From: CAYZXT01 sp964482515
GTDB taxonomy: Bacteria; Elusimicrobiota; Elusimicrobia; FEN-1173
Assembly (NCBI GenBank): GCA_964482515.1
Contig: CAYZXT010000001.1
Coordinates: 1-64,000, forward strand
Length of the DNA stretch: 64,000 nt
Direction: 5' to 3'
Shown: piece by piece, positions 56,434 through 64,000 of the stretch
Numbering within the stretch: the stretch's first letter is position 1
Layout: each line of letters starts with the position of its first letter
The notes under the pieces: model-generated
Databases searched by the model: none
Told to the model about the DNA's origin: nothing
What the model saw: the letters and a program-made list of their open reading frames with translations, nothing else
Position numbers and translations under genes: made by a program

Positions 56434-57383
56434 GCGGCGCGACGCTCCGGCTCGGCACGCGCGGCAGCGCTTTGGCTCTTTGGCAGGCGCGCTGGGTGGA
56501 GAAAAAGCTGACGGCTTTGGATCCCGCGCTCCGGGTGGAAGTGGTCATCATCAAGACCACGGGCGATAAATTTATGGAGAAACCCCTGGCCGAAATCGCG
56601 GGCAAGGGCGTTTTCATCAAAGAGCTGGAAGACGCGCTTTTGGAGAAGCGCGTGGACCTGGCGGTCCACTCGCTGAAGGATCTGCCCACGGAATTCCCGG
56701 CGGGTCTGCGGCTTGGCGCGGTGCTGGAACGCGAGGATCCGCGGGACTGCGTCATCTCCCGCTTCGGCGAGCAGCTTTTGGAGCTTCCGCGCGGCGCCAT
56801 CGTGGGCACGAGCTCGCTCCGGCGGCGGGCGCAGATCGTGGCGGCGAAGAAAAGCGTCCGCATCGAGGAGATGCGCGGCAACCTGGACACGCGGATCAAG
56901 AAAGTTTTGGACGGCCAGGTGGATTCCATCGTCGTGGCCTGCGCGGGCGTGCGGCGGCTTGGGCGCGAAAGCGAGATTTCCGAAGTCCTTCCCTTTGACC
57001 TGATGCTGCCCGCCCCGGGCCAGGGCTGCGTGGGCGTGGAAATCCGCGCCGACGACAAAGCCCGGGGCGGTTTGGGGGAACGGTTTAACCATCGCCCCCG
57101 CGCGCGGGCCGCGGCCGCGGAGCGCGCTTTCCTCGCCGCCCTGGGCGGCGGCTGCCGGGTGCCCATTGCGGCCTACGCGCGTCAGGAAAATGATTTGTTC
57201 GTATTGGAAGGCCTCGTGATTTCGACCGACGGTAAAAAATCCGCCCGCGGCCGGATCGAAGGCGATCCGGCCACGCCGGAGAAATGGGGCGCCGCGCTGG
57301 CGGAGCAATTGAAATCCCAGGGCGCCCTCGACATCCTCTCCTCCATCCCCGGTTCGGAAACGAAGCCGGTCGTTGGCGCCTGA
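56430..57383 (+). CDS. hemC: Porphobilinogen deaminase (hydroxymethylbilane synthase)
   Basis: Polymerises four porphobilinogens. Motifs: LRLGTRGSALALWQARWV, IKTTGDKF, the catalytic Asp region VDLAVHSLKDLPTEFPAG, TSSLRRRAQI, RGNLDTRIKK, and the dipyrromethane-cofactor Cys C242 in LGGGCRVPIAA. 317 residues, normal. Start 56430 overlaps the hemA stop (ATGA). The downstream cobA-hemD fusion closes and methylates the product. Confidence 0.96.
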   Translation: MSGATLRLGTRGSALALWQARWVEKKLTALDPALRVEVVIIKTTGDKFMEKPLAEIAGKGVFIKELEDALLEKRVDLAVHSLKDLPTEFPAGLRLGAVLEREDPRDCVISRFGEQLLELPRGAIVGTSSLRRRAQIVAAKKSVRIEEMRGNLDTRIKKVLDGQVDSIVVACAGVRRLGRESEISEVLPFDLMLPAPGQGCVGVEIRADDKARGGLGERFNHRPRARAAAAERAFLAALGGGCRVPIAAYARQENDLFVLEGLVISTDGKKSARGRIEGDPATPEKWGAALAEQLKSQGALDILSSIPGSETKPVVGA

Positions 57384-57408
57384 TTTTTCTTCTTTCGGTC
57401 CTCCCCGC

Positions 57409-58968
57409 ATGAAGCGATCTCCAAAGTTAGGAAAGGTTTTTTTGGTCGGCGCGGGCCCCGGACGCCCGGACCTCCTCACGCTGCGCGGCGCCCAATGTCT
57501 GGGCCGGGCCGACGCCGTCGTCGTGGACGCCTTGGTGGACAGGCGGGTTTTGTCGCACGCGCGCCCCGGAGCGGAAATCGTCGACGCGGGAAAACGCGGC
57601 CACAGCCGCACGGCCATGCCCCAGGAGTCCATCCATCGAATATTGCTGCGCCTCGCGCGCGCCGGGAAGACCGTGGTGCGGTTGAAGGGCGGCGATCCCT
57701 ATTTGTTCGGACGCGGCGGCGAAGAGGCCGAGTTCCTGGCGCGCCATAAAATCCCTTTCGAAGTGGTGCCGGGCGTTTCCTCGGTCACCGCCGTTCCAGC
57801 GTACGCCGGAATCCCTTTGACCCATCGCGACCACGCGTCCTGGGTGACCGTCGTGACGGGCCACCGAAGCGAGCGCCATACGTCGATCCACTCGGCCGAT
57901 GCGGCGCAGCCTCCGACCCTGGATGTGGATTGGAAAGAACTTCCCGTGGGCGGGACATTGGTGATCCTCATGGGGGTCAGGCAATTGCCGGAAATCGTCC
58001 GGCAGCTGCTTGGCGCGGGATGGCCGGGGCAAACGCCGGTGGCGGCGGTCCAGTGGGGGACATGCGCCACGCAGAAAACGGTCAGGGGGACGTTGAAAGA
58101 CATTTTGTATCGTACGCGCCGCTCGGGTTTGTCGGCGCCGGCGGTGATCGTCGTCGGCGGCGTGGCGGGCCTGGGCGGGGAACTCGGCTGGTTCGAGCGG
58201 TTGCCTCTCTTCGGCCGGACGGTGTTCGTGACGCGCGCCCGGACGCAGGCGTCGAATTTGGTCCGGTTATTGGAAGAGCAAGGCGCCCGCGTCGTGGAAT
58301 GCCCGGTGATCCGCATCCAGGCGTTTCCCTTGAGCGCGAGCGGCCGAAAATACCTTCGCGGCCTGGCGGAATACGACGCTGTGTTGCTGACCAGCGCCAA
58401 CGCGGCGGAGATCCTCATCCGCCATTGGAAAGCGATGCGGCGCTCCTGGCCGGATTCCGCTGCGATTTACGCGGTCGGGCCCAAGACCGCCGATATCTGC
58501 GCCGCGGCCGGCTTGTCCGTCAAAGCTGTCGCTCAGGAGTTCGTGGCGGAATCTCTGGCGGACGTCCTCGGCGTTGTCGGCGGAAAACGATTCCTTTTTC
58601 CGAGGGCGCAGGAGGGGCGCGACGTCCTTTTGGAAACCCTGCGCAGGCGCGGAGCGTCGGTCGACCTTTGGCCGGTTTACCGCACGCTGCCGGAGAAAAT
58701 CTCTTCGGAAGCGCGGCGAAGCCTTTTGGCGGGCGAAGTGGACGCGGTGACGTTCACGTCGTCTTCCACCGTCGCGAATCTCCTCGGCCAATTGCCCGCG
58801 GCGGCGCGGCGTCGTATTTTCAAACGGACCGCGGCGGCCTCCATCGGTTCTGTGACGACAGCGACTCTCAGACAATTCGGTATCAAGCCACAAATACGGG
58901 CGCAGCAGTCCACGGTGGAAGAGCTGGCCGCGGCCGTGGCGAACCATTTTTCACATCGAAGGAGCTGA
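57409..58968 (+). CDS. Fused uroporphyrinogen-III C-methyltransferase and uroporphyrinogen-III synthase
   Basis: 519 residues. The N-terminal half (about 1-255) is SUMT/CobA: VFLVGAGPGRPDLLTLRGA, VVRLKGGDPYLFGRGGEEAE, EVVPGVSSVTAVPAYAGIPLTHR, and MGVRQLPEIVRQLL. The C-terminal half (about 265-519) is HemD: TVFVTRARTQASNLVRLLEEQGA, then VLLTSANAAEI, VGPKTADI and FTSSSTVANLL. It cyclises hydroxymethylbilane and then makes precorrin-2. Such fusions are known in several phyla. ATG 57409 is chosen over TTG 57373. It lies 25 bases after hemC. Confidence 0.95.
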   Translation: MKRSPKLGKVFLVGAGPGRPDLLTLRGAQCLGRADAVVVDALVDRRVLSHARPGAEIVDAGKRGHSRTAMPQESIHRILLRLARAGKTVVRLKGGDPYLFGRGGEEAEFLARHKIPFEVVPGVSSVTAVPAYAGIPLTHRDHASWVTVVTGHRSERHTSIHSADAAQPPTLDVDWKELPVGGTLVILMGVRQLPEIVRQLLGAGWPGQTPVAAVQWGTCATQKTVRGTLKDILYRTRRSGLSAPAVIVVGGVAGLGGELGWFERLPLFGRTVFVTRARTQASNLVRLLEEQGARVVECPVIRIQAFPLSASGRKYLRGLAEYDAVLLTSANAAEILIRHWKAMRRSWPDSAAIYAVGPKTADICAAAGLSVKAVAQEFVAESLADVLGVVGGKRFLFPRAQEGRDVLLETLRRRGASVDLWPVYRTLPEKISSEARRSLLAGEVDAVTFTSSSTVANLLGQLPAAARRRIFKRTAAASIGSVTTATLRQFGIKPQIRAQQSTVEELAAAVANHFSHRRS

Positions 58969-58969
58969 C

Positions 58970-59764
58970 ATGTCCGACATCCCGAACGCCCTCATCGTCA
59001 AAACGCTGGAGAACGCGCTGCGCGCCGCGGGGAAGATCATCATGCATTTCCACGTCCGCTCGCCGAAGGTCACCTTAAAAGGTCCCGTTGACCTGGTGAC
59101 GGAGGCGGACAAGGCGGCCGACAAAAAAATCGTCCAGATCATCCGTAGGCAATTCCCGGGCCACGGGTTTTTGACGGAGGAATCGAAGCCGGAGCTCAGC
59201 CGCAGCCGCTTCCGCTGGATCATCGACCCCGTGGACGGCACCACCAACTTCGCCCACAAGCTGCCCCACGCCTGCGTGTCCATCGGCCTGGAAGAGGACG
59301 GCCGCATGCGCGCCGGCGGCGTGTTCGATCCCTTCCGCAAGGAACTGTTCCTCGCGGTGCGGGGCAAGGGCGCGCGGCTCAACGGGCGCCCTATCCGGGT
59401 GTCGCGCACGAAACGGCTCATCGACGGTTTGCTGGCGACGGGTTTTCCCTACGACCGCTATAAGCTGGCCAAGTTTTATCTGGAATCCAACGTGCGGTTC
59501 ATGAAAAAGACCCAGGGGATCCGCCGGCAGGGCTCCGCGGCGCTGGACCTGGCCTACGTCGCTTGCGGCCGCTACGACGGTTATTGGGAATTCCGCCTCA
59601 ACCCCTGGGACGTGTCCGCGGGCTGGCTGTTGGTGGAGGAGGCGGGGGGGCGCGTGACCGACTATCGCGGCCGGCCTTTGGTGTTGAACGGCGTGGTGCA
59701 GGCGGTCGCCTCCAACGGGCTCATCCATCGCGCGATGACCGATACCTTGAAAGGGTTATCGTGA
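58970..59764 (+). CDS. suhB: Inositol monophosphatase-family protein
   Basis: 264 residues. The Mg-dependent phosphatase motifs are complete: FLTEESKPE (metal Glu), WIIDPVDGTTNFAHKLPHACV, then GSAALDLAYVACGRYDGYWEF and NPWDVSAGWLLVEEAGGRV. Substrates are inositol 1-phosphate or related sugar phosphates; in E. coli the homologue SuhB also acts in rRNA transcription. AAGGAGCTGAC precedes the ATG by good spacing. It is inside the tetrapyrrole cluster with no obvious biochemical link. Confidence 0.92.
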   Translation: MSDIPNALIVKTLENALRAAGKIIMHFHVRSPKVTLKGPVDLVTEADKAADKKIVQIIRRQFPGHGFLTEESKPELSRSRFRWIIDPVDGTTNFAHKLPHACVSIGLEEDGRMRAGGVFDPFRKELFLAVRGKGARLNGRPIRVSRTKRLIDGLLATGFPYDRYKLAKFYLESNVRFMKKTQGIRRQGSAALDLAYVACGRYDGYWEFRLNPWDVSAGWLLVEEAGGRVTDYRGRPLVLNGVVQAVASNGLIHRAMTDTLKGLS

Positions 59765-59777
59765 CCCAGTCCGCTTT

Positions 59778-59786
59778 TGTTAGAAT
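59778..59786 (+). promoter_or_regulatory. Extended -10 promoter of the cupredoxin gene
   Basis: TGTTAGAAT is an extended -10 placed after the suhB stop. The leader (about 59793-59824) carries GGGAGGATGAC before the ATG at 59825. It may also serve hemB, the MBL lipoprotein and hemL. Confidence 0.5.
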
Positions 59787-59824
59787 AAGAGCGTTCACTT
59801 TTTAGATGGCTGAGGGAGGATGAC

Positions 59825-60193
59825 ATGCGTAAATTGATCCAGAGAAGTTCGTTCTTGGCATTGGCGGTGGTTATCGGTTTCGGCTCCGCGCTCATGGCCG
59901 CCGACCGGGAGATAACCCTCATCAACATAAAATATGAGGGCAAGATCATGTGGCTGCCCGGCGTCGTCGTGGTCAAGAAGGGCGAAACGGTCAAGCTGAC
60001 TTTGATCAACAACGTGAAGGACGATCCCGCCGTGCACGGGTACTCCATCCCCCAATTCAACGTGAAGGCCGACGTGGAACGCGGCAAACCCTACACGCTG
60101 GAATTCGTTCCGTCCGAAGCGGGCCTGTTTGAGACAAGCTGCCATCTGCATCCGGCCCATTTGCACGGTCAAATCCTGGTCCTGGAGAAATAA
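59825..60193 (+). CDS. Exported cupredoxin-like copper protein
   Basis: 122 residues. A signal peptide covers 1-26. The mature part is a cupredoxin fold: EITLINIKYEGKIMWLPGVV, KKGETVKLTLINN and SEAGLFETSCHLHPAHLHGQ. Candidate Cu ligands are H71 in AVHGYSIP and C106, H107/H109, H112 and H114 in the SCHLHPAHLHG loop. The His-rich loop is more like CuA-type or nitrous-oxide-reductase-type sites than like plastocyanin's CTPH-M pattern. An electron carrier or copper chaperone in the periplasm is likely. It is followed directly by hemB. Confidence 0.82.
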   Translation: MRKLIQRSSFLALAVVIGFGSALMAADREITLINIKYEGKIMWLPGVVVVKKGETVKLTLINNVKDDPAVHGYSIPQFNVKADVERGKPYTLEFVPSEAGLFETSCHLHPAHLHGQILVLEK

Positions 60194-60194
60194 G

Positions 60195-61196
60195 ATCACT
60201 TTCCCGTTCACGCGCCTCCGCCGCCTCCGCCAATCCGCGCCCCTGCGCCGCCTGGTGCGGGAGACCGTCCTGTCCCCGTCGGACCTCGTACAGCCGTTCT
60301 TCGTCTGTCCGGGGAAAGACGTCCGCCGGGCCGTGGAATCAATGCCGGGAGTTTTCCAGCTGTCCGTGGACGAACTGGTCAAGGAAGCGCGCGAAACTTT
60401 CAGCCTTGGCGTTCCCGCCGTCATCCTGTTCGGCATCCCCTCGATGAAAGACGCGCTCGGTCGCGAGGCTTACGCCAGCGACGGCATCGTCCAGGTCGCC
60501 ACGCGCGCCCTGAAGTACACGCTCCCGGACCTGATCGTGATCACGGACCTTTGTTTCTGCGAATACACCGACCACGGGCATTGCGGGATCCTGCGCACCA
60601 CGGGCAAAAAAAAGAGTTCCGTCGTGACGGTCGATAACGATGCGACGCTGGAGCTCCTGGCGAAGACCGCGGAGGTCCAGGCCGAGGCCGGCGCGGACAT
60701 CGTTGCGCCGTCGGGCATGGTGGACGGTATGGTGCGGGCCATCCGCCAGAGTCTGGACGGATCGGGGTTTTCCCAGGTGCCGATCCTGTCCTACGCCGCG
60801 AAATATTCCTCCGCATTCTACGGGCCCTTCCGCGACGCGGCCGGCTCGACGCCGCAGGAGGGCGACCGGAAAACCTATCAGATGGACCCGGCCAACGCCC
60901 GCGAGGCGCTCCGGGAAGTGGCGATGGACGTGGAGGAAGGCGCGGACATGGTGATGGTGAAGCCGGCGCTGGCCTACCTCGACATCGTCCGCCAGGTGAA
61001 GGACAAGTTCAACCTTCCCGTCGCCGCCTACAACGTGTCGGGCGAATATTCCATGGTCAAGGCCGCGGCCAAGGCGGGATGGCTGAAGGAAGAATCCATG
61101 GTCCGGGAAATCCTCCTCTCGATCAAGCGCGCCGGCGCGGACTTGATCCTGACCTACCACGCCAAAGACGCGGCCAAATTCCTCAACGACGAGTGA
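60195..61196 (+). CDS. hemB: Delta-aminolevulinic acid dehydratase (porphobilinogen synthase)
   Basis: Condenses two aminolevulinates. Residues RLRRLRQSAPLRRLVRET begin the family N-terminus. Zinc-type cysteines are in ITDLCFCEYTDHGHCGIL. The two Schiff-base lysine regions are ILSYAAKYSSAFYGPFRDAA and MVMVKPALAYLD. NVSGEYSMVKAAA is also conserved. No ATG, GTG or TTG lies near the family start. ATC at 60195 has GGAG exactly 7 bases upstream and overlaps nothing, so I propose it as a non-canonical start (333 residues). The only ATG in frame upstream, 60129, would add 22 unrelated residues within the cupredoxin gene. Confidence 0.92.
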   Translation: MTFPFTRLRRLRQSAPLRRLVRETVLSPSDLVQPFFVCPGKDVRRAVESMPGVFQLSVDELVKEARETFSLGVPAVILFGIPSMKDALGREAYASDGIVQVATRALKYTLPDLIVITDLCFCEYTDHGHCGILRTTGKKKSSVVTVDNDATLELLAKTAEVQAEAGADIVAPSGMVDGMVRAIRQSLDGSGFSQVPILSYAAKYSSAFYGPFRDAAGSTPQEGDRKTYQMDPANAREALREVAMDVEEGADMVMVKPALAYLDIVRQVKDKFNLPVAAYNVSGEYSMVKAAAKAGWLKEESMVREILLSIKRAGADLILTYHAKDAAKFLNDE

Positions 61197-62107
61197 CCGG
61201 CCAGAAATCCAGGCATCTTAAACTTTGGGCGGCCGCGTGCGGCGCGCTTTTTTTTCTGTCCGGGTGTTTCCACCGGACGCAGGTCAAGGGCCCTGGCGAC
61301 GAGAGCTGGGGCGTGAACATCCGATGGCATGGGCATTCCTGTTTTTCCGTTGAGGACAGCGCCGGCCGGATTTTCCTGATCGATCCGTTCGATGAGACCG
61401 TTGGCTATCCGCTGCCCCGGATGCAGCCCGACGCCCTGTTGGTGACCCACGCGCATTTCGACCACGATTATTTCGCGTTCCGGCATTTCGGCGACGAGCG
61501 GGTTTTTCCCGGCGGCGAAAAGGACGAAAGGCCCGGCGCCCAGGACGGTTCGCCGTCCCGTTCCGGACGCGGCCAGCGCGACACGGACCCCCGCCTCCCA
61601 TCCATGCGGCGCACCCCATTGTCCTTGGTGGAAGAGGGCGTCCTGCTGAGCAGCGGCGTGCACACCATGGCCGGCGTCGAGGTGACGGGGATCGCCGGGT
61701 TCCATGACGCCGAAAAGGGCCGTCGCCACGGGACCGTTTTTTTCTATGTCTGGAACATGGGCGGCCTGCGGCTGGCGCACCTCGGCGACGTCGGACAGAA
61801 GGAGTTGACGCCGGAGCAGCTGCAGTCCCTCGGCGCGGTCGACGTGCTTTTCGTCCCGGTGGGAGGGAAAACCACGGTGGGCGCGCGGGACGCCGCGGCG
61901 ATCGTCCGCGCCGTGAACCCGCGGATCGCGGTCCCGATGCATTACGGCAACGCCATGGTCCGGTTCTTCGAATTCGATCCGCCGGATGAATTCATCGGTC
62001 TCTTCGGCCGCGTGGAGAAACTGAAGGACTCTTCTTTTCGCGTGGAACGGAAGACACTGCCCGCTGAACTCACGGTTTACGTCCCGGCCCTGCCGGAAGG
62101 CAAATAA
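61193..62107 (+). CDS. MBL-fold hydrolase lipoprotein (UlaG-like)
   Basis: 304 residues. GTG 61193 overlaps the hemB stop (GTGA) and gives a lipoprotein signal (LKLWAAACGALFFLSGCFHR, lipobox LSGC). The metallo-beta-lactamase fold follows: WHGHSCF, IDPFDETVGYPLPRM, the metal motif THAHFDHD, then FHD and HLGDVGQKELT and VPMHYGN. It resembles the UlaG-like Zn-dependent hydrolases, usually cytoplasmic; here it is apparently exported. A segment of about 48 residues (FPGGEKDERPGAQDGS to LSLVEEG) between the HxHxDH motif and the next strand is longer than usual and low in complexity. The substrate is unknown. Confidence 0.85.
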   Translation: MTGQKSRHLKLWAAACGALFFLSGCFHRTQVKGPGDESWGVNIRWHGHSCFSVEDSAGRIFLIDPFDETVGYPLPRMQPDALLVTHAHFDHDYFAFRHFGDERVFPGGEKDERPGAQDGSPSRSGRGQRDTDPRLPSMRRTPLSLVEEGVLLSSGVHTMAGVEVTGIAGFHDAEKGRRHGTVFFYVWNMGGLRLAHLGDVGQKELTPEQLQSLGAVDVLFVPVGGKTTVGARDAAAIVRAVNPRIAVPMHYGNAMVRFFEFDPPDEFIGLFGRVEKLKDSSFRVERKTLPAELTVYVPALPEGK

Positions 62108-62175
62108 CGGATTTCCATTTTTTGTATGATTACCCGGCGATTTTATCGTCAATGAAAAGGAGTCCCTAACCCAAA

Positions 62176-63453
62176 ATGCGGCGATCCAAAAACCTCTTCA
62201 AGCGCGCCCAAGGCTATCTCGCGGGCGGCGTCAATTCCCCGGTGCGGGCCTTCAAGGCCGTGGGCGGGCACCCTCTTTTCGTGACGCGCGGGCGCGGCTC
62301 CCGTTTCTGGGACGCGGACGGCAAATCCTACATCGATTACGTGGGCTCCTGGGGGCCGTTGATCCTGGGCCATGCGCCCGAGGTCGTGGTGAAGGCCGCG
62401 GCGAAGGCCATGCGCAGCGGCAGCACCTTCGGCGCTCCGACCGAAAGCGAGATCAAGCTCGCCGCCCTGGTGCGCGAGGCTTTTCCGACCATGGAACGCA
62501 TGCGCTTCGTCAGTTCCGGCACGGAGGCCTGCATGTCCGCCCTGCGCCTGGCGCGCGGGTACACGCGGCGGCGGCTCATCATCAAGTTCGCCGGCTGCTA
62601 CCACGGACACTCCGACGGCCTTTTGGTGTCCGCGGGCAGCGGCGCCCTCACTTTCGGCCACCCCAACAGCGCCGGCGTGCCGAAGGAGTTCGCCCGGCTC
62701 ACGGTGGTGCTCCCGTTCAACGACGTGCAGGCCGTTCGCTCCGCCTTCAGCAAATGGGGACGGGACATCGCGGCGGTGATCGTCGAGCCCGTGGCCGGCA
62801 ACATGGGACTGGTGCGCGGCCATGAGATTTTCCTGACGGCGCTGCGCGACCTGACGCGAGCCTACGGGTCGGTTCTGATTTTCGACGAAGTCATCACGGG
62901 TTTCCGCCTCGGCTGGGGCGGGGCCCAGCAGTTCTACCGCATCGACCCGGACATGACGTGCCTCGGCAAGATCGTCGGCGGCGGGTTCCCGGTGGGAGTC
63001 TTCGGCGGCACCAAGGAAATCATGGAGGAACTCGCGCCGCTGGGGCCGGTCTATCAGGCCGGCACCCTTTCGGGGAACCCCGTGGCCATGGCGGCTGGCG
63101 CGGCGACGCTTCAAACGCTCAAACGTCGATCTCCCTATGAGAAAATGCGGCAGGCGACCGAGACCCTGGTCGACGGGATCCGTTTCCTGGCGCGCAAGCA
63201 CGACCGCCCCGTGACCGTGAATTCCATCGAGTCCCTCTTCACGCTGTTCTTCTGCAACCGCCCGGTGTTCGACTTGGCCTCGGCGCTCCGGTCCGATACG
63301 GGCGTTTACGCGAAGTTCTTCCGCGGCCTGCTGGAGGAGGGGGTTTATTTTCCGCCGGCGCAGTTCGAGGCGGCTTTCCTTTCATCCGTCCACACGGCCG
63401 AGGACGTCGAAACCACGCTCCGGGCCGTGGACAAGGTCTTACGGCACCTATGA
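62176..63453 (+). CDS. hemL: Glutamate-1-semialdehyde 2,1-aminomutase
   Basis: PLP enzyme that makes 5-aminolevulinate from the HemA product. Motifs: YLAGGVNSPVRAFKAVGG at the N-terminus, the PLP-binding K265 in CLGKIVGGGFPVGVFGG, FVSSGTEACMSALRLARGYT, KFAGCYHGHSDGLLV, FDEVITGFRLGWGGAQ and AGTLSGNPVAMAAG. 425 residues, normal. AAGGAG lies 13 bases upstream. It completes the C5 pathway genes of the window (hemA, hemL, hemB, hemC, hemD). The stop overlaps the next gene (ATGA). Confidence 0.97.
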   Translation: MRRSKNLFKRAQGYLAGGVNSPVRAFKAVGGHPLFVTRGRGSRFWDADGKSYIDYVGSWGPLILGHAPEVVVKAAAKAMRSGSTFGAPTESEIKLAALVREAFPTMERMRFVSSGTEACMSALRLARGYTRRRLIIKFAGCYHGHSDGLLVSAGSGALTFGHPNSAGVPKEFARLTVVLPFNDVQAVRSAFSKWGRDIAAVIVEPVAGNMGLVRGHEIFLTALRDLTRAYGSVLIFDEVITGFRLGWGGAQQFYRIDPDMTCLGKIVGGGFPVGVFGGTKEIMEELAPLGPVYQAGTLSGNPVAMAAGAATLQTLKRRSPYEKMRQATETLVDGIRFLARKHDRPVTVNSIESLFTLFFCNRPVFDLASALRSDTGVYAKFFRGLLEEGVYFPPAQFEAAFLSSVHTAEDVETTLRAVDKVLRHL

Positions 63454-64000
63454 AGCTGCTGTGGCTGTCGGACGCCGAAGTCGCTTCGATGGTGTCGATG
63501 CCGCAGGCCGTGTCCCTGGTGGAGGAAGCTTTCCGCGTTCTGGCCGGGGGAACGGCCCAGATGCCGCCGAAACTGTATTTGAATTTTCCCGAACACGAGG
63601 GCGACCTGAGGATCATGCCCGCCTATCTTCCGTCTCGGGACGGGTCTTTCGCCGGGGTGAAGGTCGTCAACTCCCACGCCAAAAACCCGGCGCGCGGTCT
63701 GCCGGCGGTGGCCGCGGTGCTTGTGCTGAACGATCCGGAGACCGGCATGCCGCTGGCAGTGATGGCCGCCGGCACCCTGACGGCTTTGCGCACGGGCGCG
63801 GCGGGCGCGGTGGCGGCGCGTTTGATGGCCCGGCCGGATTCCCGCGTGGTCGGCCTCATCGGCTGCGGGCGCCAGGCCGCGACGCAATGGGAAGGTTTGA
63901 AGGATTTGTTCGACGTCCGGGAAGTCCGGGTGTCCGGAGCGACGTTGAAGGAAGCCGACGATTTTTGCGCGCGGCTCCGGCCCTCGTCCAAGTCGAAGTT
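63450..64000 (+). CDS. Ornithine cyclodeaminase/mu-crystallin-family protein (3' truncated by window edge)
   Basis: The start ATG 63450 overlaps the hemL stop (ATGA). The visible 183 residues contain SDAEVASMVSMPQAVSLVEE, AQMPPKLYLNF, GVKVVNSHAKNPARGLPAV, MAAGTLTALRTGAAGAVAARLM and the Rossmann-like VVGLIGCGRQAATQWEGL. This is the ornithine cyclodeaminase/alanine dehydrogenase (archaeal-type)/mu-crystallin family. The exact substrate depends on residues beyond the window. Coupling to hemL suggests a role in amino-acid or cofactor metabolism, but this is inference. Confidence 0.88.
   Translation, partial: MKLLWLSDAEVASMVSMPQAVSLVEEAFRVLAGGTAQMPPKLYLNFPEHEGDLRIMPAYLPSRDGSFAGVKVVNSHAKNPARGLPAVAAVLVLNDPETGMPLAVMAAGTLTALRTGAAGAVAARLMARPDSRVVGLIGCGRQAATQWEGLKDLFDVREVRVSGATLKEADDFCARLRPSSKSK

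Overview
The window is a dense stretch of a GC-rich bacterial chromosome with 58 protein genes, one tRNA-Phe gene and very short intergenic gaps. Every gene I support is on the + strand. Many neighbours overlap by 4 bases (ATGA or GTGA), so most of the region is built of tightly coupled operons. Lipoprotein signals, a PilT retraction ATPase, a PorV/UPF0164-type outer-membrane barrel and a very large fibronectin-III protein with a FlgD-like tail indicate a diderm (Gram-negative) organism. That mix resembles uncultured Elusimicrobiota and neighbouring phyla. This taxonomic reading is inference; no rRNA gene is present to settle it.

Layout. 1-3566: sugar-phosphate metabolism (zwf, partial at the window edge; pgl; tpiA; a PduL-type phosphotransacylase; rpiB). 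3567-8542: a TPR protein, a lipoprotein, PilT, and two proteins that share a C-terminal domain, one of which carries a DnaA-type AAA+ domain but no DNA-binding domain. 8651-11204: MTA phosphorylase, a TIM-barrel protein and a HAD hydrolase. 11243-11639: an independent transcription unit with an extended -10 promoter, a tandemly duplicated two-hairpin RNA, tRNA-Phe(GAA) and a strong terminator. 11850-22228: a surface and signalling island (HTH-receiver regulator, 1763-aa fibronectin protein, barrel-LysM protein, soluble histidine kinase, and a receiver fused through a membrane helix to a beta-propeller). 22367-33689: redoxin, glycosyltransferases, NAD kinase, RecN, a fused indolepyruvate:ferredoxin oxidoreductase, an acetyltransferase and a cation/proton antiporter. 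33750-42942: multiheme cytochrome c, LOG-family protein, small conserved proteins, IspH, a glutamine amidotransferase, UDP-glucuronate decarboxylase-like epimerase and a CHASE2 adenylate cyclase. 42988-52963: the familiar tilS-hpt-ftsH-folP-cdaA-glmM-pdxJ-glmS order. 53080-63453: tetrapyrrole synthesis from glutamyl-tRNA to uroporphyrinogen III and precorrin-2/sirohydrochlorin (hemA, hemC, cobA-hemD, hemB, hemL, precorrin-2 dehydrogenase) together with the cytochrome c assembly protein CcsB, a cupredoxin and an MBL-fold lipoprotein. The window ends inside an ornithine cyclodeaminase-family gene.

The most unusual items are: the receiver/propeller protein, which has Glu in place of the phospho-accepting Asp; the duplicated RNA motif with compensatory changes upstream of tRNA-Phe; a leader in which two mutually exclusive hairpins compete around the Shine-Dalgarno of the indolepyruvate oxidoreductase gene; the DnaA-like protein and PilT-linked protein that share a C-terminal domain; a 48-residue remnant in the CdaR position between cdaA and glmM; a glutamyl-tRNA reductase without its dimerisation domain; and probable ATC and ATT start codons. 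Extended -10 promoters are frequent, and at least three genes look leaderless.
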